This document shows, in pieces, positions 17,955 to 27,025 of a stretch of DNA of 64,000 bases (within the stretch, counting starts at the first letter, position 1; the number at the start of each line of letters is the position of its first letter). The notes below the pieces were generated by a model that did no database searches, had not been told where the DNA came from, and was given only the letters and a program-made list of their open reading frames with translations. The DNA is from Paenibacillus sp. 37 (GTDB lineage Bacteria > Bacillota > Bacilli > Paenibacillales > Paenibacillaceae): assembly GCF_008386395.1 (NCBI RefSeq), contig NZ_CP043761.1:2542001-2606000 (forward strand), written 5' to 3'. Position numbers and translations under genes: made by a program.

Positions 17955-19235
17955 TTGAATACATCAGGATTCGAACGAGGTAGCAAGAGAGAGTTTCGTA
18001 TACATGTGCTTCCGACTAAACGTTTTAAAACGTTTGCTATATCGCTATATGCAGGAGTTCCCTTACGGGAAGATACAGTAACCAAAGTAGCGCTGACACC
18101 TTTTGTTCTGCGACGGGGCACGGAGTCCTATCCGGAAACAACGCAATTTCGTGAGCAACTGGAGCATCTGTATGGAGCAGGTTTTGGTTTTGACGTCTAT
18201 AAACGCGGGGATTACCAGATTGTACAGTTCCGAATGGATACCATTAATGATTCCTTTGTTGGAGGAGATGAGCAGCTACTGGATCGTTCATTTGCCTTCC
18301 TTGGAGAGGTTCTTACACGACCTGTACAGGAGAATGGACATTTCAGGACGTCTTATGTACAAGCAGAGCGAGAGACTGTTCGCAAAAAGCTGGAGTCCAT
18401 CGTGAATGATAAAATGCGCTATGCCGCTGAACGCAGTATTGAGGAAATGTGCAAGAATGAGCCGTACCGTCTTCATCCACTGGGTGAGCGAAAGGATCTT
18501 CCCGGGATTGAGCCCGACACACTGACTGCGTCTTATCAGGAGTGGCTGCAGCAGGCGAGTATGGATCTGTACGTGGTAGGGGATACGACACTGGAGGAGG
18601 TCGAGAACCTTGTTCAGCGTCATTTCAATGTAAATCGAACGTCCTCCTCTGATTACCAGACACAGGCAGCGGTTCGAGGAGATAAGGAAGTGGAGACCGT
18701 TGTTGAGCGACTGAATGTGAGTCAGGGAAAACTTAATATGGGACTCCGCACATCTATCACTTATGGAGATTCTCAGTATGCTGCAGCACTACTGTACAAC
18801 GGGATTCTCGGTGGTTATCCTCATTCCAAACTGTTTGTCAATGTTCGTGAAAAAGAAAGCCTGGCGTATTACGCGTCTTCACGATATGACGGACATAAGG
18901 GCATTGCAACGATTCAATCCGGGATTGAAATCCCTAATTATGAGAAGGCCGTCACGATCATCAAGCAGCAGCTGGAAGAAATGAAAAGCGGTACAATCAG
19001 TGATCTGGAAATGTCCCAGACCAAAGCAATGATCCGTAACCTGCTTAAGGAAATGCAGGATTCTGCTTTTGAGATGATCGCTTATGACTTCAATCGACAG
19101 TTGTCTGGCAAAGAAAGAACGGCTGAAGAACTGTTGGCTCAGGTAGAACATATTAGCAAGGAAGATGTGCGTGAGGCGGCAGAACAATTCCGTCTGGATA
19201 CGATTTATTTCTTGCGGGATGAGAAGGAGGAATAA
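17955..19235 (+). CDS. ymfF: M16-family protein YmfF, probably catalytically inactive
   Basis: A 426-residue M16 peptidase-fold protein. Where active members carry HxxEH this one reads TTQFREQLEHLYGAGFGFD, so the first zinc histidine is missing; the B. subtilis ortholog is likewise regarded as an inactive subunit. The C-terminal M16 domain is recognisable (YNGILGGYPHSKLFVNVREKESLAYYASSRYD). TTG start; the ribosome site is poor (AGGGG at 17941-17945). It is followed three bases later by ymfH, which has the intact motif, so the pair probably forms an active/inactive heterodimer. Confidence 0.9.
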   Translation: MNTSGFERGSKREFRIHVLPTKRFKTFAISLYAGVPLREDTVTKVALTPFVLRRGTESYPETTQFREQLEHLYGAGFGFDVYKRGDYQIVQFRMDTINDSFVGGDEQLLDRSFAFLGEVLTRPVQENGHFRTSYVQAERETVRKKLESIVNDKMRYAAERSIEEMCKNEPYRLHPLGERKDLPGIEPDTLTASYQEWLQQASMDLYVVGDTTLEEVENLVQRHFNVNRTSSSDYQTQAAVRGDKEVETVVERLNVSQGKLNMGLRTSITYGDSQYAAALLYNGILGGYPHSKLFVNVREKESLAYYASSRYDGHKGIATIQSGIEIPNYEKAVTIIKQQLEEMKSGTISDLEMSQTKAMIRNLLKEMQDSAFEMIAYDFNRQLSGKERTAEELLAQVEHISKEDVREAAEQFRLDTIYFLRDEKEE

Positions 19236-19238
19236 TCG

Positions 19239-20519
19239 GTGGAGAGCATTCGGTATGAGCATTTGCAGGAGACACTATATTACGAAGTAATGGATAACGG
19301 ACTGCATGTCTATATTTTGCCAAAACCGGGATTCCAGAAAACGTATGCTACGTTTGCAACCAAGTATGGATCGGTGGATAATCATTTTCAGGTTGAAGGA
19401 CAGGAAGAAGTTAAGGTTCCGGATGGGATTGCCCATTTTCTGGAGCATAAAATGTTCGAAGAACCAACAGGCGATATTTTTGCCACGTTTGCATCTCATG
19501 GTGCTTCAGCTAACGCATTTACGAGCTTTGATCAGACAGTTTATTTGTTTTCAGCGACCGAACATGTGAATGAAAATATACAAACATTAGTCGACTTTGT
19601 GCAAAATCCTTACTTCACGGATCAAAATGTGGAAAAGGAAAAAGGCATCATTGGACAGGAAATTGACATGTATGCTGATAATCCAGATTGGCGTGTTTAT
19701 TTTGGATTGATCGAAGCCATGTATCAGAAACATCCGGTGCATATCGATATTGCAGGAACGGTGGAATCCATCCGTACGATTACCAAAGAGATGTTATATG
19801 AGTGTTATAACACCTTTTATCACCCGAGTAATATGCTCTTGTTTGTGGTGGGTGGTGTAGATCCACAAGAAGTCATTGATATGGTTCGATCGAACCAGGA
19901 GCGTAAGAATTATAAGCCACAGGGGAGTATTCAACGTTTCTTCGAAGCGGAGCCTGAGCAAGTAGGAGAAGCCAGACGGGAAGCGAAACTGGCTGTTTCA
20001 CTGCCCAAATGTCTGTTTGGATTCAAGGAGTCGGACGTTGGACTTACCGGGGAACAATTGTTACGGCGAGATATGACAACGCAGCTGATGATGGATCTAT
20101 TGTTTGGCTCAAGCACACGATTATTTCAGAAGCTCTACGATGAAGATCTGATCTCCGACAGCTTTGGACATGAGTATAACAGTTCACCGCAATATGCGTT
20201 TTCAGCCATTGGTGGTGATACAAAAGACCCGGATCAACTGCTCGCGCGTATACGTGAAGAAGTGGATGCCATTGTAGAAAAAGGGTTCGAATCCCCGGAT
20301 TTTGAACGTGCACGCAAAAAGAAAATAGGCGGATATTTGCGTATGCTTAATTCTCCGGAGAACATTGCGCATGAATTTACACGTCAGCAATTCCGTGGCG
20401 GTGATTTTTTCAATATGCTCCCGCTCTATGAATCGATTACACTGGAAGATGTAAATCTCAGACTGAGAGAGCATATTCGCTGGGATCAACTGGCTGTATC
20501 GCTAGTCGTGAGTCCTTGA
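19239..20519 (+). CDS. ymfH: M16-family zinc protease YmfH
   Basis: A 426-residue M16 metalloprotease with an intact HFLEH motif at residues 66-70 and the downstream glutamate region GIIGQEIDMYADNPDWR. The GTG start follows GAGAAGGAGGAATAATC and lies three bases after the ymfF stop, indicating coupled translation. Its substrate is unknown. The related pair AlbE/AlbF, also M16 proteins, takes part in subtilosin maturation, but no peptide precursor or radical SAM maturase is nearby, so a general processing role is more likely. Confidence 0.92.
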   Translation: MESIRYEHLQETLYYEVMDNGLHVYILPKPGFQKTYATFATKYGSVDNHFQVEGQEEVKVPDGIAHFLEHKMFEEPTGDIFATFASHGASANAFTSFDQTVYLFSATEHVNENIQTLVDFVQNPYFTDQNVEKEKGIIGQEIDMYADNPDWRVYFGLIEAMYQKHPVHIDIAGTVESIRTITKEMLYECYNTFYHPSNMLLFVVGGVDPQEVIDMVRSNQERKNYKPQGSIQRFFEAEPEQVGEARREAKLAVSLPKCLFGFKESDVGLTGEQLLRRDMTTQLMMDLLFGSSTRLFQKLYDEDLISDSFGHEYNSSPQYAFSAIGGDTKDPDQLLARIREEVDAIVEKGFESPDFERARKKKIGGYLRMLNSPENIAHEFTRQQFRGGDFFNMLPLYESITLEDVNLRLREHIRWDQLAVSLVVSP

Positions 20520-20541
20520 TATGGAGAGGGGAACAGGACAA

Positions 20542-21291
20542 TTGAAGGCAATCGGGGAAATGACTGTACTGGTAACTGGAGCAAGCGGTGGCATTGGAGC
20601 GGCTATCGCAGAACGCTTTGCCAGAGTGGGAATGAATGTTGTTATACACTATATGAAATCGCATGAAGCAGCGAATGAAGCCGCCAGACGGTGCATGGAA
20701 CAGGGCAGTGGAAAAATCATGACCGTGTCTGCGGATCTTCGCAGCCGGGAACAGATTGAGCGCATGCGTGAGAAGCTCGAGTCGCATAATCTCATGCCAG
20801 ATATTCTTGTGAACAATGCAGGAATCTCGCACTATGGGATGTTGGCTGATGTTACAGAGGAGATCTGGGATGAAGTGATGGCAATTAACCTCAAAGGCAC
20901 GTTTATGTGTACACAGGAAATGATGCCTCACATGATCTCCCAAAGGTATGGCCGAATCATTAATGTATCGTCGATCTGGGGACTGTCTGGTGCTTCTTGT
21001 GAGGTGCTGTATTCCACAACCAAGGGTGGGGTGAATGCATTCACCAAAGCGCTTGCGAAAGAACTCGCACCTTCCGGAGTAACCGTAAATGCCGTTGCTC
21101 CTGGTGCCGTTCAGACATCCATGCTGAACCATCTGGATCAGAGTGAACTGAAGATGCTGGAAGAGGAAATTCCGGCAGGAAGGCTTGCTCAACCTGATGA
21201 AATCTCATCATTGGTTTATTTTCTGGCTCTCCCTGAATCGGGTTATATCAATGGGCAGATCATCAGTCCAAATGGCGGTTGGTTAACGTAA
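20542..21291 (+). CDS. ymfI: Short-chain dehydrogenase YmfI (FabG-like)
   Basis: A classical SDR of about 249 residues: cofactor motif TGASGGIGAAIAERF near the N-terminus, NNAGISHYG, then the catalytic serine in NVSSIWG, YSTTKGGV with Tyr-x-x-x-Lys, and a C-terminal GQIISPNGGW typical of FabG-like reductases. Substrate not evident. The frame opens at ATG 20521 directly after the ymfH stop but without a ribosome site. TTG 20542 has GGAGAGGGG ten bases upstream, so I prefer it. Same operon position as in B. subtilis. Confidence 0.88.
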   Translation: MKAIGEMTVLVTGASGGIGAAIAERFARVGMNVVIHYMKSHEAANEAARRCMEQGSGKIMTVSADLRSREQIERMREKLESHNLMPDILVNNAGISHYGMLADVTEEIWDEVMAINLKGTFMCTQEMMPHMISQRYGRIINVSSIWGLSGASCEVLYSTTKGGVNAFTKALAKELAPSGVTVNAVAPGAVQTSMLNHLDQSELKMLEEEIPAGRLAQPDEISSLVYFLALPESGYINGQIISPNGGWLT

Positions 21292-21377
21292 AAAGTAAGA
21301 AAAACTTGACTGGCTGTGAACAAAACAGGTGAAGGTTGCTGAGAAGCAGTCGTCTTCCGGATTATTTTCAAAATGCT

Positions 21378-21408
21378 CGTATATAAAATGCCTCGAAAGC
21401 ACATATTA
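21378..21408 (+). promoter_or_regulatory. SigG-like promoter of ymfJ
   Basis: CGTATAT (21378-21384), 17 bases, CATATTA (21402-21408). The spacing equals that of the sleB-like promoter in this window, and the -10 differs from CATACTA at one base. Confidence 0.45.
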
Positions 21409-21454
21409 CAACTGTTGATTTTAAATCTCATGCGTCATCTAAGGAGGATTTATC

Positions 21455-21718
21455 ATGTCAACAGAAAAAACAGTGCTCTCCAGTTTTGACACATGGAAGA
21501 AGTTCCTGGGTGACCGCGTACTGCAAGCAGAGAAGATGGGGATGAGTGAAGAAACCATCAACAAACTTGCGTATGAAATCGGCGACTTCCTTGATGAGAA
21601 AGTCGATCCGGCGAACCATTCCAACCGGGCATTGAAAGAGTTATGGGATGTCGGCGATGCAGATGAGCGTCGTACGATTGCGTGCCTGATGGTCAAATTG
21701 GCCAAACAAAACGCATAA
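21455..21718 (+). CDS. ymfJ: DUF3243 protein YmfJ
   Basis: An 87-residue soluble, helical protein of the DUF3243 family, function unknown. Typical stretches are TWKKFLGDRVLQAEKMGMSEETINKLAYEIGDFLDEKVDP and the closing LWDVGDADERRTIACLMVKLA. ATG after TAAGGAGGATTTATC. It has its own SigG-like promoter and a terminator, so it is probably a monocistronic forespore gene. Position matches B. subtilis ymfJ. Confidence 0.88.
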   Translation: MSTEKTVLSSFDTWKKFLGDRVLQAEKMGMSEETINKLAYEIGDFLDEKVDPANHSNRALKELWDVGDADERRTIACLMVKLAKQNA

Positions 21719-21731
21719 GATTACAGATGAA

Positions 21732-21755
21732 GAGCTCCCGCAAGGGGGCTTTTCT
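21732..21755 (+). terminator. Terminator after ymfJ
   Basis: AGCTCCC pairs with GGGGGCT (one G-U) around GCAA, then TTTTCTC. Confidence 0.65.
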
Positions 21756-21915
21756 CTAATGATTACAAACGGATTACAGAGCTGTTCTTGTAATTCATTT
21801 TCATTTTATATATCATTAACGTGACCCATTTTTAGAAGATGTCTCAGATTGTTGTCCAGTGGACACGTTCTGTTGCTGTCGAATAATGTGGAATAATGCA
21901 TTACGGGGTGTTGAA

Positions 21916-22683
21916 ATGGAATCTAAACAATGGTACATGGAATATAAAATACATAAGAACAGACCTGGTTTGTTAGGCGATATTGCCTCTATGCTGGGGA
22001 TGCTTGAAGTGAATATATTGACCATTAACGGTGTTGAAGGCAAAACTCGAGGCATGCTGCTTGAATCGGATGATGATGAAAAAATCCGTTTGCTTGGTGA
22101 AATGCTTGGCAAAGTAAACAGCATCACCGTATCGGCTTTGCGTCAACCTAAATTGGTGGATATTTTGGCCGTGCGTCATGGCAGATACATTGACCGTGAC
22201 TCGGATGATCGCAAGACATTTCGTTTCACACGAGATGAACTTGGGTTACTTGTGGACTTTTTGGGTGAAGTATTTAAGAGGGAAGGCAATCAGGTCATCG
22301 GTTTGCGCGGAATGCCTCGTGTTGGTAAAACGGAGTCTATTATTGCGGGCAGCGTATGTGCAATGAAGCGATGGACGTTTGTTTCCTCCACACTTCTTCG
22401 TCAGACGATAAGGAGTCAAATGTCCGAAGACGAATTGAACCCGAACAATGTCTTCATCATTGACGGAATTGTAAGTACGATTCGTTCCAGCGAGCGGCAT
22501 TACAATTTGTTGCAGGATATTATGTCGATGCCAAGTACCAAAGTTATTGAACATCCGGATATTTTTGTACAGGAATCCGAATATGATTTTAATGATTTTG
22601 ATATTATTATTGAATTGCGTAACATTCCCAATGAAGAGATTATTTATGATACGTTTACGGCTAGCTACACCGACGAATTGTAA
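21916..22683 (+). CDS. ymfK: DUF3388 protein YmfK
   Basis: A 255-residue protein with an N-terminal ACT-like segment (WYMEYKIHKNRPGLLGDIASMLGMLEVNILTINGVEGKTRG) followed by a P-loop-like region with GLRGMPRVGKTES near residue 133 and a FIIDGIVSTIRSS stretch. The GxxxxGKT/S core suggests nucleotide binding, but no function is known to me. The ATG at 21916 follows ACGGGGTGTTGAA; an in-frame ATG at 21859 would add 19 residues with no ribosome site. Same place as B. subtilis ymfK. Confidence 0.87.
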   Translation: MESKQWYMEYKIHKNRPGLLGDIASMLGMLEVNILTINGVEGKTRGMLLESDDDEKIRLLGEMLGKVNSITVSALRQPKLVDILAVRHGRYIDRDSDDRKTFRFTRDELGLLVDFLGEVFKREGNQVIGLRGMPRVGKTESIIAGSVCAMKRWTFVSSTLLRQTIRSQMSEDELNPNNVFIIDGIVSTIRSSERHYNLLQDIMSMPSTKVIEHPDIFVQESEYDFNDFDIIIELRNIPNEEIIYDTFTASYTDEL

Positions 22684-22749
22684 GGAACCGTACGGAATCA
22701 TGAAATAGATTAGCAACAACTCAAGAGATAAACATAAGGAGGAGATGGC

Positions 22750-23811
22750 ATGTCTGAACTGGGTCAGCAGTTAAGGGAGGCCCGGCTGCAAAAAGGGATG
22801 AGTCTTGACGATGTACAGGAAATGACAAAAATTCGCAAGAGGTATCTGGAGGCCATAGAAGCAGGAGACTATAAAGTGCTGCCGGGTAGCTTCTATGTGC
22901 GTGCTTTCATCAAAACCTATGCGGAGACCGTGGGACTGAACCCTGATGAGCTGCTGGAGGGACACAAAAAAGACGTACCCGAAGAAGAAACGGAAGCAAC
23001 GATGGAACCGGTTATTCAGAAGCGTTCCAGCCGTCCGGTTGAGCGTAGTAATCGGTGGATGTCTGTCGCGCTGATGTGGACATTCCCTGTTTTGATCGTA
23101 GTACTGTTGTATGTATACGTGGTGTATAACAATGGTGATGAATCAGATAATCCGGGTCTTGATCAGGTCAAAATTACAGACAGTCAACAACAGCCTGAGG
23201 ATAAACCGGATCCACCTGCCGACAACGGACAGGCATCTAATCCGCCTGCGACAGATTCAGGTACTGACGGTACTGGTAAGGGCGACGCTGGCGGTAATGG
23301 CGGCGGTACAGACACGGAAGGACAGACGGACGGTCAAACTGATGGCAAAACTGATGGTCAAACCGACGGACAAACGGGAGAAAATCAGGAAGAACCGACA
23401 GACAATTCACCGTCTAATGTGACTGTTGCAGAAGATGGGAAATCAGGAAATATTACGAACTTTAAAGTTAACGGTAGTGCAGGGCAACCTGTAACGGTTA
23501 CGATCAAAGCAACAGGTCATAGCTGGCTGGAAGTGTACAAAGGCGAAAACTCCAGTGGAGAGAAGTTGGAGTATGGTAACACAGCCGAAGGTGACAGCTA
23601 TACCTTTGAGTTGGATAGTACAGGCATGTATATTAAGTCCGGTTACGCTGCAGCGACCACGATTGAGGTTGGCGGGCAAGTTGTAACGGATGGCAAGGCG
23701 ACCAATCGGATCCGTCTGAAGCTTGGTGAAGACAGTAGCAACACTACTTCTTCCACAGGTGTTGAAAATGGATCAACGGACGGTACAGGGGGTACCACGG
23801 GTAGCGAATAA
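22750..23811 (+). CDS. ymfM: RodZ-like cytoskeletal/helix-turn-helix membrane protein (YmfM)
   Basis: A 353-residue protein with the RodZ layout. It has an N-terminal HTH_25 domain (about 3-68, with LREARLQKGMSLDDVQEMTKIRKRYLEAIEAGD), a basic stretch, a single membrane helix near 103-126 (MWTFPVLIVVLLYVYVV), then a low-complexity extracellular linker rich in Gly, Asp and Thr with TDGQ repeats, and a C-terminal DUF4115 beta domain (about 225-330). RodZ links MreB filaments to the wall-synthesis machinery. Start after AAGGAGGAGATGGC. B. subtilis has the ortholog at this place. Confidence 0.9.
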   Translation: MSELGQQLREARLQKGMSLDDVQEMTKIRKRYLEAIEAGDYKVLPGSFYVRAFIKTYAETVGLNPDELLEGHKKDVPEEETEATMEPVIQKRSSRPVERSNRWMSVALMWTFPVLIVVLLYVYVVYNNGDESDNPGLDQVKITDSQQQPEDKPDPPADNGQASNPPATDSGTDGTGKGDAGGNGGGTDTEGQTDGQTDGKTDGQTDGQTGENQEEPTDNSPSNVTVAEDGKSGNITNFKVNGSAGQPVTVTIKATGHSWLEVYKGENSSGEKLEYGNTAEGDSYTFELDSTGMYIKSGYAAATTIEVGGQVVTDGKATNRIRLKLGEDSSNTTSSTGVENGSTDGTGGTTGSE

Positions 23812-23884
23812 CCGGGTCAACTGCAGGAGACAATAATCGTGTCTTAACTTGCAGTTAACTTTTGGTGAAGTGAGGTGGATGGCT

Positions 23885-24049
23885 GTGACAGTCAGCTGGA
23901 TCGTAACAGGTTTAGGGATCATTGTCAGCCTCCTGGGTTATTACCTGACTCCAAGTGCCTGGGGTTACGGAATATTGGGTTTTGGACTTGCACATGTACT
24001 TTTGGGTGTGCTCGATATGTTCAGACAGCCCAACCGCAGCCGCTATTAG
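23885..24049 (+). CDS. Small two-helix membrane protein, unknown function
   Basis: A protein of 54 to 56 residues with two hydrophobic helices (TVSWIVTGLGIIVSLLGYYL and GYGILGFGLAHVLLGVLDMF) and a short basic tail. GTG 23885 has GAGGTGG at a proper distance; ATG 23879 is possible but almost touches the ribosome site. It lies between rodZ-like ymfM and a terminator, so it may be the last gene of that transcript. I do not recognise the family. Confidence 0.65.
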   Translation: MTVSWIVTGLGIIVSLLGYYLTPSAWGYGILGFGLAHVLLGVLDMFRQPNRSRY

Positions 24050-24069
24050 GTTGGAAGCTGGACCAGCAA

Positions 24070-24114
24070 GCATTTTTGGCAGCCACTTGAAGTGGAGGCC
24101 AAAAATGTTTTTTT
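24070..24114 (+). terminator. Terminator before yajQ
   Basis: GCATTTTTGGC pairs with GCCAAAAATGT around a 17-base loop, followed by seven T and CTTT. Confidence 0.85.
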
Positions 24115-24204
24115 CTTTGTGTAAAATAGCTAGAAATTAGACTTTTGCTTAGGGTATCCTCTATAATGTTACAGTACATACGATTAACTGAAAGGGTGAC
24201 TGGT

Positions 24205-24696
24205 TTGAGCTCAGAAAATTCATTTGATATCGTGTCCAAAATGGACTTGCAAGAACTGACAAATGCCGTTACACAAACCGAGAAAGAAATTGGCGCTCGT
24301 TATGACTTCAAGGGCAGCAAGAGCAGCCTGAAATTGGATAAGGATGCGTTAACGATCGTATCTGATGATGAGACCAAACTCAAGGCTGTCATTGACGTGC
24401 TGCAATCCAAAATGGCGAAGCGTGGTCTACCATTGAAAAACATTGATTACGCAAAGGTAGAGCCAGCGTCTTCTGGTACAGTCCGCCAGCGTTTGAATTT
24501 TAAACAGGGGATTGATCAGGACATCGCCAAGAAAATCAATATTCTGATTCGGGATTCCAAGATGAAGGTGAAGAGTCAGATTCAGGGAGATCAACTTCGG
24601 GTAACTGGTAAGAGTAAAAATGATTTGCAAGCTGTCATGCAGCTGCTAAATGGTGCTAACCTACCTTTGGATTTGCAATATACAAATTTCAAGTAA
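24205..24696 (+). CDS. YajQ-family cyclic-di-GMP/nucleic acid-binding protein
   Basis: A 163-residue protein of the UPF0234/YajQ family: two ferredoxin-like domains with the conserved N-terminus SSENSFDIVSKMDLQELTNAV and the C-terminal QIQGDQLRVTGKSKNDLQ. Family members bind cyclic di-GMP in Xanthomonas and nucleic acids in E. coli; the role here is not known. The frame is open from 24145, but TTG 24205 has AAAGGGTGAC at the right distance and gives the standard length. Between rodZ-like ymfM and pgsA it is an addition relative to B. subtilis. Confidence 0.92.
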   Translation: MSSENSFDIVSKMDLQELTNAVTQTEKEIGARYDFKGSKSSLKLDKDALTIVSDDETKLKAVIDVLQSKMAKRGLPLKNIDYAKVEPASSGTVRQRLNFKQGIDQDIAKKINILIRDSKMKVKSQIQGDQLRVTGKSKNDLQAVMQLLNGANLPLDLQYTNFK

Positions 24697-24724
24697 TATG
24701 GCCTTTCTGTAGCAAAAGTGTTTT

Positions 24725-24753
24725 TTGACACGGTATTGGGCGTATATTATACT
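24725..24753 (+). promoter_or_regulatory. Strong SigA promoter upstream of pgsA
   Basis: TTGACA (24725-24730), 17 bases, TATACT (24748-24753). It would start an RNA near 24760, giving a leader of about 255 nt before pgsA. In that stretch (24760-25015) I see no ORF with a good ribosome site and no terminator. Confidence 0.7.
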
Positions 24754-25015
24754 AAGTGTGCATTGCTGGCAGTCAAGCATCAAGTCCAGTCCTCATCGTT
24801 TGCTGACTTTGTGAAAAGCAGTACATCTTCTGGAAGTCACCGGAACGTTTAAAGCGTGTTGCTTTTGAGCGGTTGACTTTATTTTTTGCGTTTCTACATA
24901 GTGGGATCATGTTAATCTGGATTGACATTGAAACTGTACATTTCATGTTCCGGATGATGATAACGGGATTATGATGATTGTTTGGAGTAATGGAGGATAT
25001 GAGGGAGGGCGTCTT

Positions 25016-25603
25016 GTGAATTTACCCAACCGGATTACGCTTGCACGAATTTGCTTAATCCCTTTTTTGATGGTGTTCCTGCTCGTGGATTTTCCATTTT
25101 ATCCTGAGCCGTTGCAGCTTGGAAGCTTGTCGCTTCCGTATAATCAACTGATTGCTGCTGTTATTTTTATCATCGCCGCAAGCACAGATGGAATTGACGG
25201 ATACCTTGCGCGGAAAAATAACATGGTTACCAATCTGGGGAAACTGCTCGATCCACTCGCAGACAAGTTGCTGGTTACTGCAGTTTTGATCTCGCTTGTG
25301 GAGATGGGCAAGCTGGATTCCTGGATTGCAGTTGTGATTATTAGTCGTGAATTTGCAGTTACCGGCTTGCGTCAAATTGCATTGCTGGATGGTTCGGTTG
25401 TTGCCGCAAGTGCTTGGGGCAAGCTGAAGACTGTAGTGCAGATTGTGGCGATTGTGCTGTTGCTGTTGAACAATTTCCCGTTTTCATACACGGGTATTCA
25501 CGTCGATATTATCGCGGTATGGGCAGCAGCGCTTATTACTATCTGGTCGGGTATCGATTACTTTATCAAAAACAAAAATTTGCTTCATTTAACAAAAGCA
25601 TAA
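25016..25603 (+). CDS. pgsA: CDP-diacylglycerol-glycerol-3-phosphate 3-phosphatidyltransferase
   Basis: A 195-residue integral membrane enzyme that makes phosphatidylglycerophosphate, the first committed step to phosphatidylglycerol. The CDP-alcohol phosphotransferase motif is complete: DGIDGYLARKNNMVTNLG followed by KLLDPLADK, about residues 58-84. Five to six membrane helices. GTG 25016 follows GAGGGAGGGC; the in-frame ATG codons at 24971 and 24974 would add a 15-residue hydrophilic extension. Position before cinA and recA matches B. subtilis. Confidence 0.96.
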   Translation: MNLPNRITLARICLIPFLMVFLLVDFPFYPEPLQLGSLSLPYNQLIAAVIFIIAASTDGIDGYLARKNNMVTNLGKLLDPLADKLLVTAVLISLVEMGKLDSWIAVVIISREFAVTGLRQIALLDGSVVAASAWGKLKTVVQIVAIVLLLLNNFPFSYTGIHVDIIAVWAAALITIWSGIDYFIKNKNLLHLTKA

Positions 25604-25648
25604 TGGTTTGTTCTTAAATGGGTAATCATGAAGGAAGCATTGGGTCAG

Positions 25649-25678
25649 GGGCAATAGGAAATTATCCTATTGCCCTTT
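25649..25678 (+). terminator. Terminator-like hairpin after pgsA
   Basis: GGGCAATAGGA (25649-25659) pairs perfectly with TCCTATTGCCC (25665-25675) around AATTA; only TTT follows, so termination may be partial. Confidence 0.5.
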
Positions 25679-25710
25679 GATCACTCACCACGTGTACAGG
25701 AGGATGCTCA

Positions 25711-26967
25711 ATGAAGGCAGAAATCATTGCAGTTGGCACAGAGCTACTGCTTGGACAAATCGTCAATACCAATGCCAGATACCTATCCCGTGAATTGGCT
25801 GCGATGGGGATCGATGTATATTTCCAAACGGTGGTTGGGGATAACCTGAATCGACTTAGTGAAGCTATTCGCATTGCGCAGGGCCGTGCAGACGTTATTT
25901 TATTTTCCGGTGGCATCGGACCTACCCAAGATGATCTGACCAAGGATGCGCTCGCAGCTGTTCTTAACCGGAAACTGCATACAGATCGAATGGCGATGGA
26001 CAAAATTGAGAGCTTTTTCAGAGATCGTAATGTGGACATGACAGAGAATAACCGACGTCAGGCGATCGTTATTGATGGCGGAACACCTCTGGCCAATGAA
26101 ACGGGCCTTGCGGCAGGAAATGCGATTTCTGACAATGACAAATATTATGTTGTGATGCCTGGACCACCTAAAGAGTTGATTCCAATGTTTGAACAGGAAG
26201 TCAAACCTTGGCTGTTCCAGCATGTACTCACAGAAGAGATGCCGATCTATTCCCGAATGCTCAAATTCGCAGGTATTGGTGAATCTGCTCTGGAAGATCG
26301 ACTATTGGATCTGATTGACGCGCAGACAGACCCTACGATTGCTCCTTACGCGAGCGAAGGTGAAGTTACGGTACGTGTCTCCACGAAGGCTGCGAGTGAG
26401 GGAGAGGCGAAGCTGAAGCTGGATGCGATGGAAGTTCAGATTCGCGAGCGTTTGACAGAACATCTCTACGCGAACGAGGATGTGCCTATAGAGTACACGA
26501 TTGTAACCATGATGTCTGACATGGGGCTGACGCTCAGCGCTGCTGAGAGCTGTACAGGGGGGCTTGTCATGCAAAGTCTGACCTCTGTACCCGGAAGTGC
26601 GTCAATGCTCAAAGGTGGAATTGTTTGTTACTCCAATGAAATTAAAGAAAAGCTGCTGAATGTGCCTCATGATTATCTGGAAGGTGAAGATGCACCTGGA
26701 GCGGTAAGTCCAGAGGTTGCAAAAGTGCTTGCTGAGCAGATCCGCATGATTGGCGATGCTGATTTTGGCTTGGCTGTTACCGGTGTAGCTGGACCGGGAT
26801 ATTCGGAACGTAAACCACCCGGACTTGTCTTCATCGCTCTTGCTGAACGTGGAAAAGAGACGGAGATTCATGAGCTGCGTATTAATGGGAATCGTGAGAC
26901 AGTTCGCATTCGTTCAGCCAAAGCGATTCTCTATCGCTTATGGCAAAAACTTGTGGCGATGGATTGA
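25711..26967 (+). CDS. cinA: Competence/damage-inducible protein CinA
   Basis: A 418-residue two-domain protein. The N-terminal MoCF-like domain (about 1-170) begins KAEIIAVGTELLLGQIVNTN and contains LFSGGIGPTQDDLTKDA, a pyrophosphatase-type pocket. The C-terminal domain (about 255-418) has SAAESCTGGLVMQSLTSVPGSASMLKGG, the nicotinamide mononucleotide deamidase signature. It therefore may salvage NMN as well as act in competence. The classical association cinA-recA is kept. ATG after AGGAGGATGCTCA. Confidence 0.95.
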   Translation: MKAEIIAVGTELLLGQIVNTNARYLSRELAAMGIDVYFQTVVGDNLNRLSEAIRIAQGRADVILFSGGIGPTQDDLTKDALAAVLNRKLHTDRMAMDKIESFFRDRNVDMTENNRRQAIVIDGGTPLANETGLAAGNAISDNDKYYVVMPGPPKELIPMFEQEVKPWLFQHVLTEEMPIYSRMLKFAGIGESALEDRLLDLIDAQTDPTIAPYASEGEVTVRVSTKAASEGEAKLKLDAMEVQIRERLTEHLYANEDVPIEYTIVTMMSDMGLTLSAAESCTGGLVMQSLTSVPGSASMLKGGIVCYSNEIKEKLLNVPHDYLEGEDAPGAVSPEVAKVLAEQIRMIGDADFGLAVTGVAGPGYSERKPPGLVFIALAERGKETEIHELRINGNRETVRIRSAKAILYRLWQKLVAMD

Positions 26968-27025
26968 TTAGTTAATAGCTTCGATTGCATTTACAGTTCC
27001 AAGCAAGTATAATTAAGGAAGACGG

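Noticed and set aside
20458..21192. A 244-codon minus-strand ORF opposite ymfI
   Set aside because: Shadow of the SDR gene; no start signals.
23325..23400. Tandem GACGGTCAAACTGATGG-like repeats as a possible CRISPR or VNTR
   Set aside because: They encode the TDGQ repeats of the RodZ-like linker, are short and in frame, and show no spacer structure.
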